DNA from: Pseudomonadota bacterium
GTDB lineage: Bacteria; Pseudomonadota; Alphaproteobacteria; JAGOMX01
Reading direction: 5' to 3'
Assembly (NCBI GenBank): GCA_039714795.1
Contig: JBDLIP010000005.1
Coordinates: forward strand, 1 to 36,448
DNA: 36,448 bases
Part shown: positions 17,048-27,146 of the stretch, piece after piece
Layout of the letters: each line of letters opens with the position of its first letter
Numbering within the stretch: the first letter of the stretch is position 1
Translations under genes and position numbers: made by a program
The notes under the pieces: generated by a model
The model's input: only the letters and a program-made list of their open reading frames with translations
Databases searched by the model: none
What the model was told of the DNA's origin: nothing

Positions 17048-18406
17048 TTGATACGTAAAAAGCTGTATATTAAGACCTACGGATGCCAAATGAATGTCTA
17101 CGATTCAAGCCGAATGGCTGATGTGGTTTCTCCCCTAGGGTTTGTTGCTGTCAGAGAACCTGATGCTGCTGACATGATTATTTTAAATACATGTCATATC
17201 CGCGAAAAAGCAACTGAAAAAGTCTTTTCGGACCTAGGGAGACTGCGTGAGCATAAGGAACGACGCGCTTTAGAAGGTAAGCAGACTTTAATTGCTGTTG
17301 CAGGGTGTGCGGCACAGGCCGAAGGAGATGAGATCATGCGACGTGCTTCCTATGTCGACATGGTGTTTGGACCACAGGCCTATCATCAGTTGCCAGAAAT
17401 GATTGCCAAGGCAGCGCGCAAGGTAGATGAAAAAGGACGTGGGATTCTTAATGTTGATTTTCCTGTGCAGTCTAAGTTTGATTCACTACCTCAGACCACA
17501 ACTGAGCAGAACGTTTCTGCTTTCCTAACGATTCAAGAAGGATGTGACAAATTTTGTCGCTTTTGTTGTGTGCCGTATACACGAGGCGCTGAGTTCTCGC
17601 GGTCCATTGATGAGGTTTATCAGGAAGCCTCACATCTAGTGAACAAAGGCGCTAAAGAAATTACTCTGCTGGGACAAAATGTGAATGCCTACCACGGAGT
17701 ATCTCCTGAAAATGCTTCCCAAGAGTGGGGTTTGGGACGACTAATGCAACACCTGAGTAGAATTGCTGGGTTGCATCGCATCCGATATATGACCTCACAT
17801 CCAAGAGACGTTGATCAGGAATTGATTAGGACACATGCTGAAGATCCGAAGGTAATGCCTTATATTCATCTTCCGGTCCAATCGGGATCGGATGCAATCT
17901 TAAAGGCTATGAACCGTAAACACACCAGTGATAAATATCGCCAGATTATTGAGCAGTTTCGTAAAGCGCGCCCGGATATCGCGTTCTCCTCTGATTTTAT
18001 TGTCGGCTATCCAGGTGAAACAGAAGCTGATTTTGAAGACACGTTAAGGCTGGCTGCTGACGTTCAGTTTGCCCAGGCCTATTCATTCAAATACAGTCCG
18101 CGTCCTGGAACGCCCGCAGCTGCACTGGAGGATCAGATACCTGAAGCTGTAAAATCAGAGCGGCTGAATCGCCTGCAAGATTTATTGCGCCAGCAACAAA
18201 ATGCATTTAATGAGGGGACTGAGGGAACCACACAAACAATTCTTTTAGAGAAAAAGGGGCGTGAATCTGGTCAACTGGTAGGGCGCACGCCATATTTACA
18301 AGTTGTACACATACAAGCGCCTGAAAGTATGGTTGGGCAAATTATTGATGTGAAGATTACACAATCGGGTACGAATACCTTGCATGGTGAGGTTGTTAGT
18401 GCCTAA
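17048..18406 (+). CDS. miaB: tRNA-2-methylthio-N6-dimethylallyladenosine synthase MiaB
   Basis: Radical-SAM methylthiotransferase that adds the 2-methylthio group to i6A37 of tRNAs. The N-terminal UPF0004 domain contributes Cys13 (KTYGCQMNVYDS), Cys49 (LNTCHIREKATEKVF) and Cys87 (VAGCAAQ) for one 4Fe-4S cluster. The radical-SAM motif is C166-x3-C170-x2-C173 (EGCDKFCRFCCVPYTRG). A C-terminal TRAM domain ends the protein. It has 452 residues. The start is a TTG at 17048, as no ATG or GTG is available after the in-frame stop at 17000-17002; AAGGA lies about nine bases upstream. It is convergent with, and overlaps by 11 bases, the DUF2155 gene. The phoH-ybeY neighbours common in other genomes are absent. 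Confidence 0.96.
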   Translation: MIRKKLYIKTYGCQMNVYDSSRMADVVSPLGFVAVREPDAADMIILNTCHIREKATEKVFSDLGRLREHKERRALEGKQTLIAVAGCAAQAEGDEIMRRASYVDMVFGPQAYHQLPEMIAKAARKVDEKGRGILNVDFPVQSKFDSLPQTTTEQNVSAFLTIQEGCDKFCRFCCVPYTRGAEFSRSIDEVYQEASHLVNKGAKEITLLGQNVNAYHGVSPENASQEWGLGRLMQHLSRIAGLHRIRYMTSHPRDVDQELIRTHAEDPKVMPYIHLPVQSGSDAILKAMNRKHTSDKYRQIIEQFRKARPDIAFSSDFIVGYPGETEADFEDTLRLAADVQFAQAYSFKYSPRPGTPAAALEDQIPEAVKSERLNRLQDLLRQQQNAFNEGTEGTTQTILLEKKGRESGQLVGRTPYLQVVHIQAPESMVGQIIDVKITQSGTNTLHGEVVSA

Positions 18407-18890
18407 GGAGCGCATCCTTGACCCAAACATCGTAAACTGCGTGTTCGAGGGCGGAAAGAGCTGGGTTCGAGGCGAACATCCAGCCTGAAAAAACCATTTC
18501 TTTTTCCTCACCAGGTTTGCAGTCGTAGATTTCTAAAAAACATGCTGAATCAGGGACTTCCTCAGGTGGGGTACGATACGCTGCACGAACGTAGAGCTCT
18601 AAGGTCCCAAAGCGCACAAGTTGATTGATGAGGACTTTTGCTGTAAAGACACGCGCTGTAATTTTATCCAGACCCTCAATCACAACCTGATCTGCTTTGA
18701 CCCACCTCTCTATGTCCTCAACATCTTCGAGGACGTCTTGTTGTTGTTCAATAACCTCAAACGAGTCGATTGCGCTTAGCGTGCTGTTGTTATCTGTTGC
18801 ATTAGTACTGGCATTCAATACAACAGCGCTACAAAGTATAACAAATATTTTCTCAAGAATTCGATTTTGCATCATCAGTCTTCTTTTCAT
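18396..18890 (-). CDS. DUF2155 domain protein, exported
   Basis: Alphaproteobacterial DUF2155 family protein of unknown function, probably periplasmic. A signal peptide is visible (MMQNRILEKIFVILCSAVVL, then ASTNA). The domain lies in the C-terminal half: GLDKITARVFTAKVLINQ, VRFGTLELYVRAAYRTPPEE, and VFSGWMFASNPALSALEHAV followed by YDVWV, the family hallmark. Starts at 18890, 18875 or 18872 are all possible; the later ones trim a basic MKRRL. The gene overlaps the mlaD 3' end by 38 bases and follows NDUFA12 and mlaD, a grouping seen in other alphaproteobacteria. Confidence 0.88.
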   Translation of the reverse strand: MKRRLMMQNRILEKIFVILCSAVVLNASTNATDNNSTLSAIDSFEVIEQQQDVLEDVEDIERWVKADQVVIEGLDKITARVFTAKVLINQLVRFGTLELYVRAAYRTPPEEVPDSACFLEIYDCKPGEEKEMVFSGWMFASNPALSALEHAVYDVWVKDALLRH

Positions 18891-19320
18891 TGTAGATCAT
18901 TTTACCAATCAGAGATTCAAGACTAACGGAGGATTGTGTGTAGATAATTTCGCCGCCGGGGCGAATTGTTTCATCCGATCCCCCTGGGACCAGAGCGATG
19001 TATTTTCCGCCTAGCAATCCTTCACTAGCAATCTCTGCTGACGTATCTTGTGGCATCAAGAGGTTTGGGGCAATCTCTAGAGTGACCACGGCCAAATAAG
19101 TCTTTGTGTCAATGCGTTGATCTGTGATAACCCCAACCTTAACTCCGCCGAGGCGTACATCGTTGCCAACATGCAAACCATCGATTCGTTCAAACTTAGC
19201 AGACAAAGGATAGCCGGTGGTTGGCGTTAGATCGGCACTTACGTAGGCAAACCCTAAAAAGAAGCCAGCAATAACAATGACGACAGCTCCCATTACAGTT
19301 TCGATAAGGTTATGGCGCAT
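18853..19320 (-). CDS. mlaD: MlaD family phospholipid-transport substrate-binding protein
   Basis: Periplasmic MCE-domain protein anchored in the inner membrane, part of the Mla pathway that moves phospholipids between the membranes. An N-terminal membrane helix is at about residues 7-30 (VMGAVVIVIAGFFLGFAYVS). The MCE domain follows (YPLSAKFERIDGLHVGNDVR, LGGVKVGVITDQRID), with SEGLLGGKYIALVPGG conserved. It has 155 residues from the ATG at 19320; a TTG at 19329 would add three. The mlaE, mlaF and mlaB partners are not in this window, so they must be elsewhere if the pathway is complete. It lies 24 bases after the NDUFA12 gene. Confidence 0.92.
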   Translation of the reverse strand: MRHNLIETVMGAVVIVIAGFFLGFAYVSADLTPTTGYPLSAKFERIDGLHVGNDVRLGGVKVGVITDQRIDTKTYLAVVTLEIAPNLLMPQDTSAEIASEGLLGGKYIALVPGGSDETIRPGGEIIYTQSSVSLESLIGKMIYNEKKTDDAKSNS

Positions 19321-19344
19321 AAGGTTCAACTTTCATAAATATAC

Positions 19345-19722
19345 TTAACTCTCGGAAGAATCATCACGCAGTTTAGAGGATTCCCAGCTTTGATAATAGG
19401 GTAAATTATTAACACTTGCAGAATCTTGTGGGTTTGGCTGGTAGGCATGCACTGTTCCGGTTAAATTGGGAAGATGCGATTTTTCCCAAGGATGTGGCTG
19501 GACTTCAACCTTTGGGACTTCGTCTGTTGTGCCGTGCAACCAGCCATGCCATGCTGCAGGCACTTTGGATGCTTCACTCATGCCTTGGTAGATGACCCAG
19601 CGCCGAGCTGTTTTTCTCAAGTGCTTTGCAAGGAGTGGGCGTTCAATAAAGTATTTGTTTCCAAAGGAATCTGTGCCAATGCACTTGCCTTTAAATTTCG
19701 TAAAAAGCCATGTTGATAGCAC
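19345..19722 (-). CDS. NADH:ubiquinone oxidoreductase subunit NDUFA12 family
   Basis: Bacterial homologue of mitochondrial complex I supernumerary subunit NDUFA12 (B17.2), a peripheral subunit associated with respiratory complex I in alphaproteobacteria. The signature is ARRWVIYQGMSEASKVPAAW followed by HGWLHGTTDEVP, preceded by GTDSFGNKYFIERP. It has 125 residues; the tail (about residues 85-125) is variable. The start is GTG at 19722, chosen because GAGGT lies six to seven bases upstream. It is the first gene of a minus-strand set with mlaD and the DUF2155 gene. The main nuo operon is not in this window. Confidence 0.93.
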   Translation of the reverse strand: MLSTWLFTKFKGKCIGTDSFGNKYFIERPLLAKHLRKTARRWVIYQGMSEASKVPAAWHGWLHGTTDEVPKVEVQPHPWEKSHLPNLTGTVHAYQPNPQDSASVNNLPYYQSWESSKLRDDSSES

Positions 19723-19773
19723 GATCTGACCTCGTTAAGTGTTTACCAGGATTCAACCAAGTTTCTCGTTCCT

Positions 19774-19803
19774 CTTATAACCTATTTATTCGCTAAAGCC
19801 CAA
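19774..19803 (-). promoter_or_regulatory. Predicted promoter for the NDUFA12-mlaD-DUF2155 genes
   Basis: On the minus strand TTGGGC (19798-19803) and TATAAG (19774-19779) are separated by 18 bases. The -10 matches five of six consensus positions and the -35 three. It lies about 50 bases upstream of the GTG start. The divergent rimP gene must use signals to the right of this. Confidence 0.45.
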
Positions 19804-19810
19804 TAAAACC

Positions 19811-19850
19811 TTGCTATTTGCTCTATATTTTTGCTACTTTGCTCTATCAG
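19811..19850. repeat. Two tandem 20-21 bp repeats upstream of rimP
   Basis: Two consecutive units of the form TTGCTA followed by TTTGCTCTAT (19811-19830 and 19831-19850, differing by a few bases) lie between the divergent NDUFA12 and rimP genes. They could be paired binding sites or a slippage duplication. No known regulator motif was recognised. Confidence 0.45.
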
Positions 19851-19901
19851 TTGCATGGCTGTTTGATGGGTACCGAAAGGGTATGGTGATTAAATCAATC
19901 T

Positions 19902-20375
19902 ATGAGAGTTGTAGAGCAAATAGAACAATTATTGGATGAACCGCTCAGCAGGCTTGGTTTTGATATTGTGCGTGTGCAGATACAAGACTCAAAGCGCCAG
20001 GTTTTGGAGGTTATGATTGAGCGAAGAGATCGAGCCCCTGTAGCTTTGGACGATTGTGTGGCCGTGAGTCGGGAAGCTGCAATCCTGCTAGATGTTGAAA
20101 ACTCTCTTAAAAGTGCTTATGTATTAGAGGTGACATCTCCGGGAATGGATCGCCCCCTGGTTAAGCCTGAAGATTTCAAGCGGTTTGTTGGTAGCACAAT
20201 CAAGCTCCAAACAATGATCCCCGTCGATGATCAAAAGCGATTTCGAGGTACTTTAAAGGGTTTGGAAGACGAAAAGGTTGTAATTGAGGTAGAAGTAGGA
20301 AAGAATGAGGGGAAAGTTGTGCGGATCCCTCTATTAGAGATTAGCAGAGCTAATTTGGTGCCTGAATTTGGGTGA
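19902..20375 (+). CDS. rimP: Ribosome maturation factor RimP
   Basis: Cytoplasmic factor needed for 30S ribosomal subunit maturation. The N-terminal domain contains VVEQIEQLLDEPLSRLGFDI followed by VRVQIQ, and LEVMIERRDRAPVALDDCVA is the strand-helix region. The segment YVLEVTSPGMDRPLVKPEDF is the diagnostic RimP motif. An SH3-like C-terminal domain carries FRGTLKGLEDEKVVIEVE and LLEISRANLVPEF. It has 157 residues. It is followed after 40 bases by nusA, the usual partner. The start lacks an obvious Shine-Dalgarno. Confidence 0.95.
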   Translation: MRVVEQIEQLLDEPLSRLGFDIVRVQIQDSKRQVLEVMIERRDRAPVALDDCVAVSREAAILLDVENSLKSAYVLEVTSPGMDRPLVKPEDFKRFVGSTIKLQTMIPVDDQKRFRGTLKGLEDEKVVIEVEVGKNEGKVVRIPLLEISRANLVPEFG

Positions 20376-20415
20376 ATTACGTAAAAAATGCAAACGACAA
20401 TTTGAGTGAAAAAGA

Positions 20416-21957
20416 ATGACCACACAAGGACAACGCCTAGAAATTTTGCAAGTAGCTGATGCTCTGGCCCGGGAAAAGGGAATTAACCGTGAAGAAGTTG
20501 TAGATGCCATTGAGCAAGCAATACAAAAAGCCGGCAACGCAAAATATGGGTTGGAAAATGATATTCGTGCCCACATCGATCGTAAAACGGGTGACATCAC
20601 CTTGATGCGCTATCAAGAGGTGGTGGAAGAGCTTGAAAACGAGCATATGCAAATTACCTTAACGGATGCTCAAAAAAAGGATCCGGCGATAGAAACGGGG
20701 CAGTTTCTTTCTGAGATACTTCCTCCTGTTGACTTTGGGCGTGTTACTGCGCAGACAGCTCGGCAAGTGATTGTGCAAAGGGTCCGTGAGGCAGAACGCG
20801 AACAGCAGTACGAAGAGTTCAAAGATCGTATTGGGGAGATCATCAACGGTCTCGTTAAGCGAGTTGAATTTGGAAATGTGATTTTGGATTTGGGTCGTTC
20901 GGAAGGATTCTTGAGGCGAGATAATGTGATTCCACGTGAAACCCTAAGGGTTGGCGATCGAGTGCGGGCATATATTGCTGAAGTCCAACGTGATAATCAT
21001 GCACCGCAAGTATTGTTATCAAGAACCCATCCCCAATTTATGGCAAAATTATTTACTCAAGAAGTACCTGAGATTTACGATGGGACGATTGAAATTAAAT
21101 CCGTAGCGCGTGATCCGGGAAGTCGAGCTAAGATTGCAGTTTATGCAGCTGATACGACTCTCGATCCAGTTGGAGCTTGCGTGGGAATGCGCGGCAGTCG
21201 CGTACAAGCCGTGACAGGTGAGTTATATGGCGAAAAGGTTGATATTGTTCCCTGGTCGGCTGATCCTGCAACATTTGTTGTAAATGCATTAGCACCAGCT
21301 GAGGTTTCCAAAGTGGTTGTTGAAGAAGAAGAAAACCGAATAGATGTCATTGTTCCCGATGAGCAATTAAGTATTGCTATAGGAAGGCGCGGGCAGAATG
21401 TTCGTTTGGCGAGTGAGCTTACGGGATGGAATCTCGATATTATGACTGAGTCAGTCGACTCAGAGCGTCGCAAAGAGGTGATGGAAACTCTGTCTAAAGT
21501 TTTTGTAAAAGCGTTGGATGTTGATGATGTGATTGCACGTCTCCTGATCACTGAAGGATTTAGCAGCGTTGAAGAAATTGCCTATATTGATTTAGCTGAG
21601 CTAACCACTATTGAAGGGTTTGATGAGGAACTGGCCGCAGAGTTGCAAAATCGTGCCAAAGACTTTTTATCAGTCCAGGAAAAAGTGCAAACGGAAGAGT
21701 ACCAGGAATCAGGTGTGACGGAAGATTTGGCTCGTTTAGAAGGTTTGACGCCTGAAATGCTGGTGATTTTGGGTAATAACAATATCAAGACTTTAGATGA
21801 CTTTGCTGACCTTGCAACAGATGAAGTTCTGGAACTCCTCGGTAAGTTTAACTTTACGGAAGAAGAGGTGGGTGACCTAATACTTACTGCCCGCTCTCAT
21901 TGGTTTGAGGATGAGCACAAAGAAATTCAACCCGAGATGAAGATAGAAGAGGACTGA
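20416..21957 (+). CDS. nusA: Transcription termination/antitermination factor NusA
   Basis: RNA polymerase-associated factor controlling pausing, termination and antitermination. The N-terminal domain occupies about residues 1-130. An S1 domain follows ([20 protein letters not shown] with [15 protein letters not shown]). Two KH domains come next ([20 protein letters not shown] and [20 protein letters not shown]). Two C-terminal acidic helix-hairpin-helix repeats ([20 protein letters not shown] and [20 protein letters not shown]) complete it. It has 513 residues, the long proteobacterial form. It lies 40 bases after rimP and 28 before infB. The YlxR (DUF448) gene that usually sits between nusA and infB is missing. 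Confidence 0.98.
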   Translation: MTTQGQRLEILQVADALAREKGINREEVVDAIEQAIQKAGNAKYGLENDIRAHIDRKTGDITLMRYQEVVEELENEHMQITLTDAQKKDPAIETGQFLSEILPPVDFGRVTAQTARQVIVQRVREAEREQQYEEFKDRIGEIINGLVKRVEFGNVILDLGRSEGFLRRDNVIPRETLRVGDRVRAYIAEVQRDNHAPQVLLSRTHPQFMAKLFTQEVPEIYDGTIEIKSVARDPGSRAKIAVYAADTTLDPVGACVGMRGSRVQAVTGELYGEKVDIVPWSADPATFVVNALAPAEVSKVVVEEEENRIDVIVPDEQLSIAIGRRGQNVRLASELTGWNLDIMTESVDSERRKEVMETLSKVFVKALDVDDVIARLLITEGFSSVEEIAYIDLAELTTIEGFDEELAAELQNRAKDFLSVQEKVQTEEYQESGVTEDLARLEGLTPEMLVILGNNNIKTLDDFADLATDEVLELLGKFNFTEEEVGDLILTARSHWFEDEHKEIQPEMKIEED

Positions 21958-21985
21958 TACAATTTCGATCAGCAACATTAAAGCT

Positions 21986-24574
21986 ATGAGTGACAAAAAC
22001 GAAGAAAACGGAAAGAATACCCTAAGTTTGAAGCCGAAAAAGCTTGAACTTAAGAAGGTGGTAAGCGCAGGGCAAGTGCGCCAAAGCTTTTCTCATGGCC
22101 GCTCGAAAACGGTTGAGGTAGAGGTCAAAAAGAAGCGGCGGACGATCTCGAAGGAACAGCTAGCGTCTACTACTACCACTAATGAGGAGTCTGCACCTGA
22201 GCCTTCAAAAAAACCTATCTCGCAATCGGCAGAGCAAAGTTTACCTGCAGAAACTGACAAGGAAGAAGACACTAAATCCCAGGCTATTCCACATGGATTA
22301 ACCAAAGAAGAGTGGGAAGCGCGCATTCGGGTGGTGAAGGCTGCAAAGAAAAGACAAGACGAGGAAGCAGCTTCTGATCACAATGAACAGCCTACGGGAC
22401 GCACGCGTGTAGAAGTGGTCCACGAAGCACCACAACCCTTAAAGAAGAAAGAGGAAAAAACCGAACCCAAACCAGAACAAAAGATTGAAGAGTCTGCTAC
22501 AGATGCTGATGCGGAGACTGGACAACAGAAATCTGTTCCTACTCCTACACCTACATCTTCTCACAAACCTCCTGTGAAAGGTAAAGATGCAACAGAAACG
22601 GAAGAACGTAGCCGGCGCCAAGCAGAAGCATCGCGTAGCGCTAAGCCGCGTCGCACAGAACCAAAACGCCGTGAAGGCAAGCTAACCTTACAGCAGGCCT
22701 TAGTGGCAGGTGAATCTGGTGACAGTTCTGGACGTGTCCGCAGTGAAGCTGCTCTGCGCCGAGCACGAGAAAAAGAAAAGCAAAAAGCTGCTGCTGCCTC
22801 CCAGCCAACGCAAAAAATTGTGCGGGAAGTTGTAATCCCGGAAACACTTACTGTACAAGAGCTCTCCAATCGTATGGCGGTCAGAGTGGTTGATGTAATC
22901 AAGTCACTCATGAAAATGGGAATGATGGTCACCATTAACCAAGTCATTGATGCTGATACAGCAGAATTGGTTGTGGAAGAATTTGGTCATACCTCAAAAC
23001 GCGTTTCTGAGGCGGATGTTGAAAGTACGCTGCAAAAGATTGAGGACTCACCTGAATCATTAAAACCCCGTGCACCTGTGGTGACGATTATGGGGCACGT
23101 TGATCATGGAAAAACCTCCCTCTTAGATGCTTTGCGACAAACAGATGTCGTAGCCAAAGAAGCAGGTGGCATTACTCAGCATATTGGTGCTTATAAGGTA
23201 CGTTTGCAATCCGACCAAGAAATTACGTTTATTGACACACCTGGTCACGCTGCGTTTACTGCAATGCGTGCGCGTGGAGCGCAAGTCACGGACATTGTCA
23301 TCTTGGTTGTAGCGGCAGACGATGGAATCAAAGAGCAAACCGTTGAGGCCATCAATCACATTAAAGCTGCGGGTGTGCCTATGATTGTGGCTATCAACAA
23401 GATTGATAAACCAGGCGCTGATCCAGATCGGGTTCGTCAAGAATTGTTGAGCCATGAACTGGTCGTAGAAGAGTTGGGAGGGGATGTTATCTCGGTTGAG
23501 GTTTCAGCAAAGAAAAAGCAGAATCTTGATAAATTGGAAGAAAACATTTTGCTGATTGCTGAGATGCATGAACTCAAGGCCAATCCGGATCGTTCTGGAC
23601 AGGGTATGGTCGTTGAAGCCAAGATGGAACAAGGTCGAGGAGCCATTGCGACAATTTTGGTGCAGAGTGGAACGATTAATATTGGAGACATTTTTGTAAC
23701 CGGTTGTGAATGGGGAAGAGTTCGTGCTCTTCTTGATGATCACGGTAAGAGTATTAAGCAAGCAGGTCCTGCAACACCTGTTGAAGTGTTAGGACTGAAT
23801 GGCATACCTGATGCTGGTGATGATTTTGCTGTCGTAGCCAATGAAGCCCAGGCGCGAGATATCAGTGAATATCGCAGGCGGAAATCTAAAGCCCAGCAAT
23901 CTGCTGCCAGGCAACCTGCTACTTTGGAAGATATTTTCGCCAGTACGTCTGAACAAGAGAAAAAGCGGTTGGCTGTTGTCATCAAAGGAGATGTGCAAGG
24001 ATCTGTTGAGGCAATCAGTAACAGCTTGACCAAGATCGTTAATGATGAAGTTGAAGTGAGTGTCCTACACACTGGTGTTGGAGGCATTACTGAAAGTGAT
24101 GTGAGCCTTGCTCATGCCTCAAATGGTCTTATTATTGGATTCAACGTGCGAGCAAATCCCCAAGCACGTGATTGTGCCAGTCGTGACAAAGTTCCGATTC
24201 AGTATTATTCTGTGATTTATGATGTTATTGATGAAGTCAAATCTGCCCTTAGTGGTCTATTAAGCCCCGGCATTCGCGAAACAGCATTGGGACGCGCAGA
24301 AATTAGAGAGGTCTTTGACGTTAGTAAGGTCGGAAAAATTGCTGGTTGTATGGTAACCGAAGGACTCGTCAAACGTGGGGCCAAGGTTAGGTTATTGCGT
24401 GATGATGTGGTCATCCATACAGGTGATTTGAAAACTCTAAAACGCTTTAAGGACGATGTTAAGGAAGTACGTGAAGGATCCGAATGTGGTATAGCCTTTG
24501 AAAATTTTCAAGACATTCGGGAAGGCGATACCATCGAGTGTTTTGAAGCCGAAGAGGTTGCACGTACGGTTTAG
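21986..24574 (+). CDS. infB: Translation initiation factor IF-2
   Basis: GTPase that places initiator tRNA on the 30S subunit. A long, charged, low-complexity N-terminal region (about residues 1-280, rich in K, E, S and T) precedes the IF2N domain ([20 protein letters not shown]). The G domain has G1 GHVDHGKTS at about residue 369, G3 DTPGHAAF, G4 NKID and an SAKK-type G5. The C-terminal beta-barrel and initiator tRNA-binding domains follow, with [19 protein letters not shown]. It has 862 residues, normal for proteobacteria. rbfA and truB, common downstream partners, do not follow. Confidence 0.98.
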   Translation: MSDKNEENGKNTLSLKPKKLELKKVVSAGQVRQSFSHGRSKTVEVEVKKKRRTISKEQLASTTTTNEESAPEPSKKPISQSAEQSLPAETDKEEDTKSQAIPHGLTKEEWEARIRVVKAAKKRQDEEAASDHNEQPTGRTRVEVVHEAPQPLKKKEEKTEPKPEQKIEESATDADAETGQQKSVPTPTPTSSHKPPVKGKDATETEERSRRQAEASRSAKPRRTEPKRREGKLTLQQALVAGESGDSSGRVRSEAALRRAREKEKQKAAAASQPTQKIVREVVIPETLTVQELSNRMAVRVVDVIKSLMKMGMMVTINQVIDADTAELVVEEFGHTSKRVSEADVESTLQKIEDSPESLKPRAPVVTIMGHVDHGKTSLLDALRQTDVVAKEAGGITQHIGAYKVRLQSDQEITFIDTPGHAAFTAMRARGAQVTDIVILVVAADDGIKEQTVEAINHIKAAGVPMIVAINKIDKPGADPDRVRQELLSHELVVEELGGDVISVEVSAKKKQNLDKLEENILLIAEMHELKANPDRSGQGMVVEAKMEQGRGAIATILVQSGTINIGDIFVTGCEWGRVRALLDDHGKSIKQAGPATPVEVLGLNGIPDAGDDFAVVANEAQARDISEYRRRKSKAQQSAARQPATLEDIFASTSEQEKKRLAVVIKGDVQGSVEAISNSLTKIVNDEVEVSVLHTGVGGITESDVSLAHASNGLIIGFNVRANPQARDCASRDKVPIQYYSVIYDVIDEVKSALSGLLSPGIRETALGRAEIREVFDVSKVGKIAGCMVTEGLVKRGAKVRLLRDDVVIHTGDLKTLKRFKDDVKEVREGSECGIAFENFQDIREGDTIECFEAEEVARTV

Positions 24575-24637
24575 CAAATCGTCTTCTCCACGATTCTGTA
24601 CGGGTGTTGGTAGAAATTTATAGTAAGGACTTGGATC

Positions 24638-26446
24638 GTGTCTAATTCTACTGTTAAATTTTGGGCGCTTGAGACGTCAACAAAATCTCTGTCACTTAGA
24701 TTGATACAAGAGTACCTGAAACCTTACCGGCGTGCGTGTATTTTTGGTTTAGTGTGCATGGCCGTGGGAGCTGCCTGTACTGCTTTGCTAGCCAAGCAAA
24801 TGGAGCCTATCATTGATGAGGTTTTTGTAGCGCGCAATGCCGGTATGCTTATGGTGGTCGCCCTGCAAGTATTTGTGATTTTTTTGCTTAAAGGTTTGTC
24901 GGACTACGGATCATCTGTCACGATGACCCATGTAGGCGAAAAAATTGTAGCTGATATGCGATCCCAGCTTGTAGCGCATGTGCTTCGGGCTGATTTAAGC
25001 TTTTATCATGCCACCCCCAGCGGAGAGCTCATCTCTCGTTTTACCACGGATGTTAATATGCTGCACCGGGTTGTCAGCCGCACATTGACCAGCCTTGGTA
25101 AGGATAGCCTCACTCTTATTTTCCTTATTGGATTTATGTTTTATACGGACTGGCTACTGGCTTCTCTGGCATTCTTTGCTTTTCCCCTAGCTATTTTTCC
25201 GATTTTGCGTATCGGCAAACGCATGCGCAAGTCATCCGGATTGATTCAAAGAGAGCTGGCCTCATTTACAGTTTTGCTATCGCAAATTTTTAATGGTGCT
25301 CGCCTGATTAAGTCCTATGGAATGCTGAACCACGAATGCAAAAAAGCCAACAGCTTGATTCAGCGGGTTTTTAAATTAGTGATGAAAGCGACACGAACCC
25401 GTTCAGCGTCACACCCGATAATGGAGCTCTTAGGCGGTTGTGCCATCGCTGCTGTTATTTATTATGGCGGATATCAAGTTATTGCAGGTCATCAAAAATC
25501 AGGGGCATTTTTTGCTTTTATTACAGCGTTGTTATTGGCTTATGAGCCATTAAAAAAGCTTGCCAATCTCAATGCCGAGCTACAGGAAAAACTTGCAGCT
25601 GCAACAAGAGTGTTTGCTGTTTTGGACATGCAACCCAAAATTGTTTCCTTGCCAGACGCAAAACCTTTGAAAATTACAAAAGGAGCAATTGAATTTTCCA
25701 AGGTCAATTTTTCCTACACAAAAGAGCAACAGACCATAGATCACATTGATCTATTAATTCCGGCCGGAAAAAAAGTGGCCTTGGTAGGTTCAAGTGGCTC
25801 AGGTAAATCGACTCTCATGAATCTAATTTCCAGGTTTTATGATATCGAAGATGGGAGTATAACAATTGACGGCCAAGCAATTCGAGACGTGACACTTGAG
25901 TCTTTACGCCACAACATCGCCCTTGTTAGCCAAGAAGTGACGTTGTTCGATGACACGGTTAAGAATAACATTATCTACGGGCGACCAGATGCAAACCTAG
26001 ATGAGATCCAGACAGCAGCTCGAGCAGCCGCTGCGCATGATTTTATTCAAGAGTTGCCTCAAGGTTATGAGACTCTTGTAGGAGAACATGGCATCAAACT
26101 TTCAGGCGGACAACGGCAGCGACTAGCAATTGCTCGAGCTATGCTGAAGAATGCTCCCATCCTGTTGCTAGATGAAGCGACCTCAGCGCTTGATAGTGAG
26201 TCAGAGCAGCAAATTCAGGCAGCACTGAACAGCCTGATGCGAGGTCGTACGACCCTGGTCATTGCTCACCGGCTATCAACAGTACTTGATTCTGATATTA
26301 TTTATGTGATCGAGCAGGGGCGTGTTGTTGCCTCTGGACCCCACAAACAGCTTTTGGCAAGCAACGAACGATATGCCAAACTGTGTAAAGCGCAACTTTC
26401 TGATCCAACTCATGTCTCTCAAACCTCTCATCAAAAAACTGCTTAG
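24638..26446 (+). CDS. msbA: Lipid A export ATP-binding/permease protein MsbA
   Basis: Half-size ABC exporter that flips lipid A-core across the inner membrane. The transmembrane domain (about residues 1-330) has helices such as ACIFGLVCMAVGAACTALLA and LTLIFLIGFMFY. The ATPase domain has Walker A GSSGSGKST at about 384, signature LSGGQRQR at about 488 and Walker B LLLDEATSALD at about 509. It has 602 residues. The start is GTG at 24638, with AAGGA about nine bases upstream. It overlaps the next gene by 35 bases. Assignment to MsbA rather than another multidrug half-transporter is supported by the lipid A genes that follow. Confidence 0.93.
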   Translation: MSNSTVKFWALETSTKSLSLRLIQEYLKPYRRACIFGLVCMAVGAACTALLAKQMEPIIDEVFVARNAGMLMVVALQVFVIFLLKGLSDYGSSVTMTHVGEKIVADMRSQLVAHVLRADLSFYHATPSGELISRFTTDVNMLHRVVSRTLTSLGKDSLTLIFLIGFMFYTDWLLASLAFFAFPLAIFPILRIGKRMRKSSGLIQRELASFTVLLSQIFNGARLIKSYGMLNHECKKANSLIQRVFKLVMKATRTRSASHPIMELLGGCAIAAVIYYGGYQVIAGHQKSGAFFAFITALLLAYEPLKKLANLNAELQEKLAAATRVFAVLDMQPKIVSLPDAKPLKITKGAIEFSKVNFSYTKEQQTIDHIDLLIPAGKKVALVGSSGSGKSTLMNLISRFYDIEDGSITIDGQAIRDVTLESLRHNIALVSQEVTLFDDTVKNNIIYGRPDANLDEIQTAARAAAAHDFIQELPQGYETLVGEHGIKLSGGQRQRLAIARAMLKNAPILLLDEATSALDSESEQQIQAALNSLMRGRTTLVIAHRLSTVLDSDIIYVIEQGRVVASGPHKQLLASNERYAKLCKAQLSDPTHVSQTSHQKTA

Positions 26447-27146
26447 ATCTTCATTATGCATCAATATAGTGAGCTGGATTGCAGCCCACTATATGCGACT
26501 TGTCTTTCATACTAATTCTTGGAAGTTTATCCATGAAGAAATTCCACAGGAATATTGGAGCCAGGACAAGCCTTTTGTGGGGTGTTTCTGGCACGGAAGA
26601 TTAGCGATGATGTCCTTTTGCTGGCATCATACCTCTACCGTTTACATGCTTATTTCTGCGCATCGAGATGGGCAAATTATTACTAAAAGTATCGGATATC
26701 ATGGCATCAAAACCATTGTCGGATCTACTTCTAAGGGGGGCAGCCAAGCGCTTCGTTCAATTTTGAAAGTGCTCAAATCGGGTCATAGTATTGTTATTAC
26801 TCCCGATGGCCCCAGAGGACCAAGATTTAAAGTGAATCCAGGATTGATTGCCATTGCTCGAATGGCAAAAGTTGATATTGTTCCTGGTACCTTTTCAATC
26901 CAAAGACGTCTTATCTGGAAATCATGGGATCGACTCATATTTCCCCTTCCTTTTGGGCGAGGAGTTTTTGTGTTTGGCAAACCCATCCCTTACGCTTCGC
27001 TTAAAGACAAAGATGCAACCCAGGCTCTCACACTCGAACTTGAACAACGACTCAATGATATCAGTAAACAAGCTGACGCTCTGTGTGGACATCAGCCGAT
27101 TGAATCCTTAAAAACAGATCAGGAGGAACCAGCATGTTATTCTTAA
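26412..27146 (+). CDS. DUF374 lysophospholipid acyltransferase family protein
   Basis: Membrane-associated acyltransferase-like protein of the DUF374 family, frequently encoded with waaA and lpxK. Catalytic-type HGRL is at residues 61-64 (FWHGRLAMM), and TPDGPRGPRFKVNPG (residues 130-144) matches the substrate-binding motif. The N-terminal hydrophobic stretch LCINIVSWIAAHYMRLVFHT suggests a membrane anchor. The ATG at 26412 is preferred because MSLKPLIKKLLRSS matches DUF374 starts; the longer frame merely translates the msbA 3' end. It has 244 residues and overlaps waaA by 13 bases. Its exact acyl acceptor is not established. Confidence 0.9.
   Translation: MSLKPLIKKLLRSSLCINIVSWIAAHYMRLVFHTNSWKFIHEEIPQEYWSQDKPFVGCFWHGRLAMMSFCWHHTSTVYMLISAHRDGQIITKSIGYHGIKTIVGSTSKGGSQALRSILKVLKSGHSIVITPDGPRGPRFKVNPGLIAIARMAKVDIVPGTFSIQRRLIWKSWDRLIFPLPFGRGVFVFGKPIPYASLKDKDATQALTLELEQRLNDISKQADALCGHQPIESLKTDQEEPACYS

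Noticed and set aside
16895-17089. Minus-strand open frame across the 119-bp repeat and the miaB start
   Set aside because: It is antisense to miaB and translates repeat sequence; no family resemblance or Shine-Dalgarno.
22093-22947. Several minus-strand open frames antisense to the infB N-terminal region
   Set aside because: They arise from biased codons in the charged low-complexity N-terminus of IF-2 and show no family signature.
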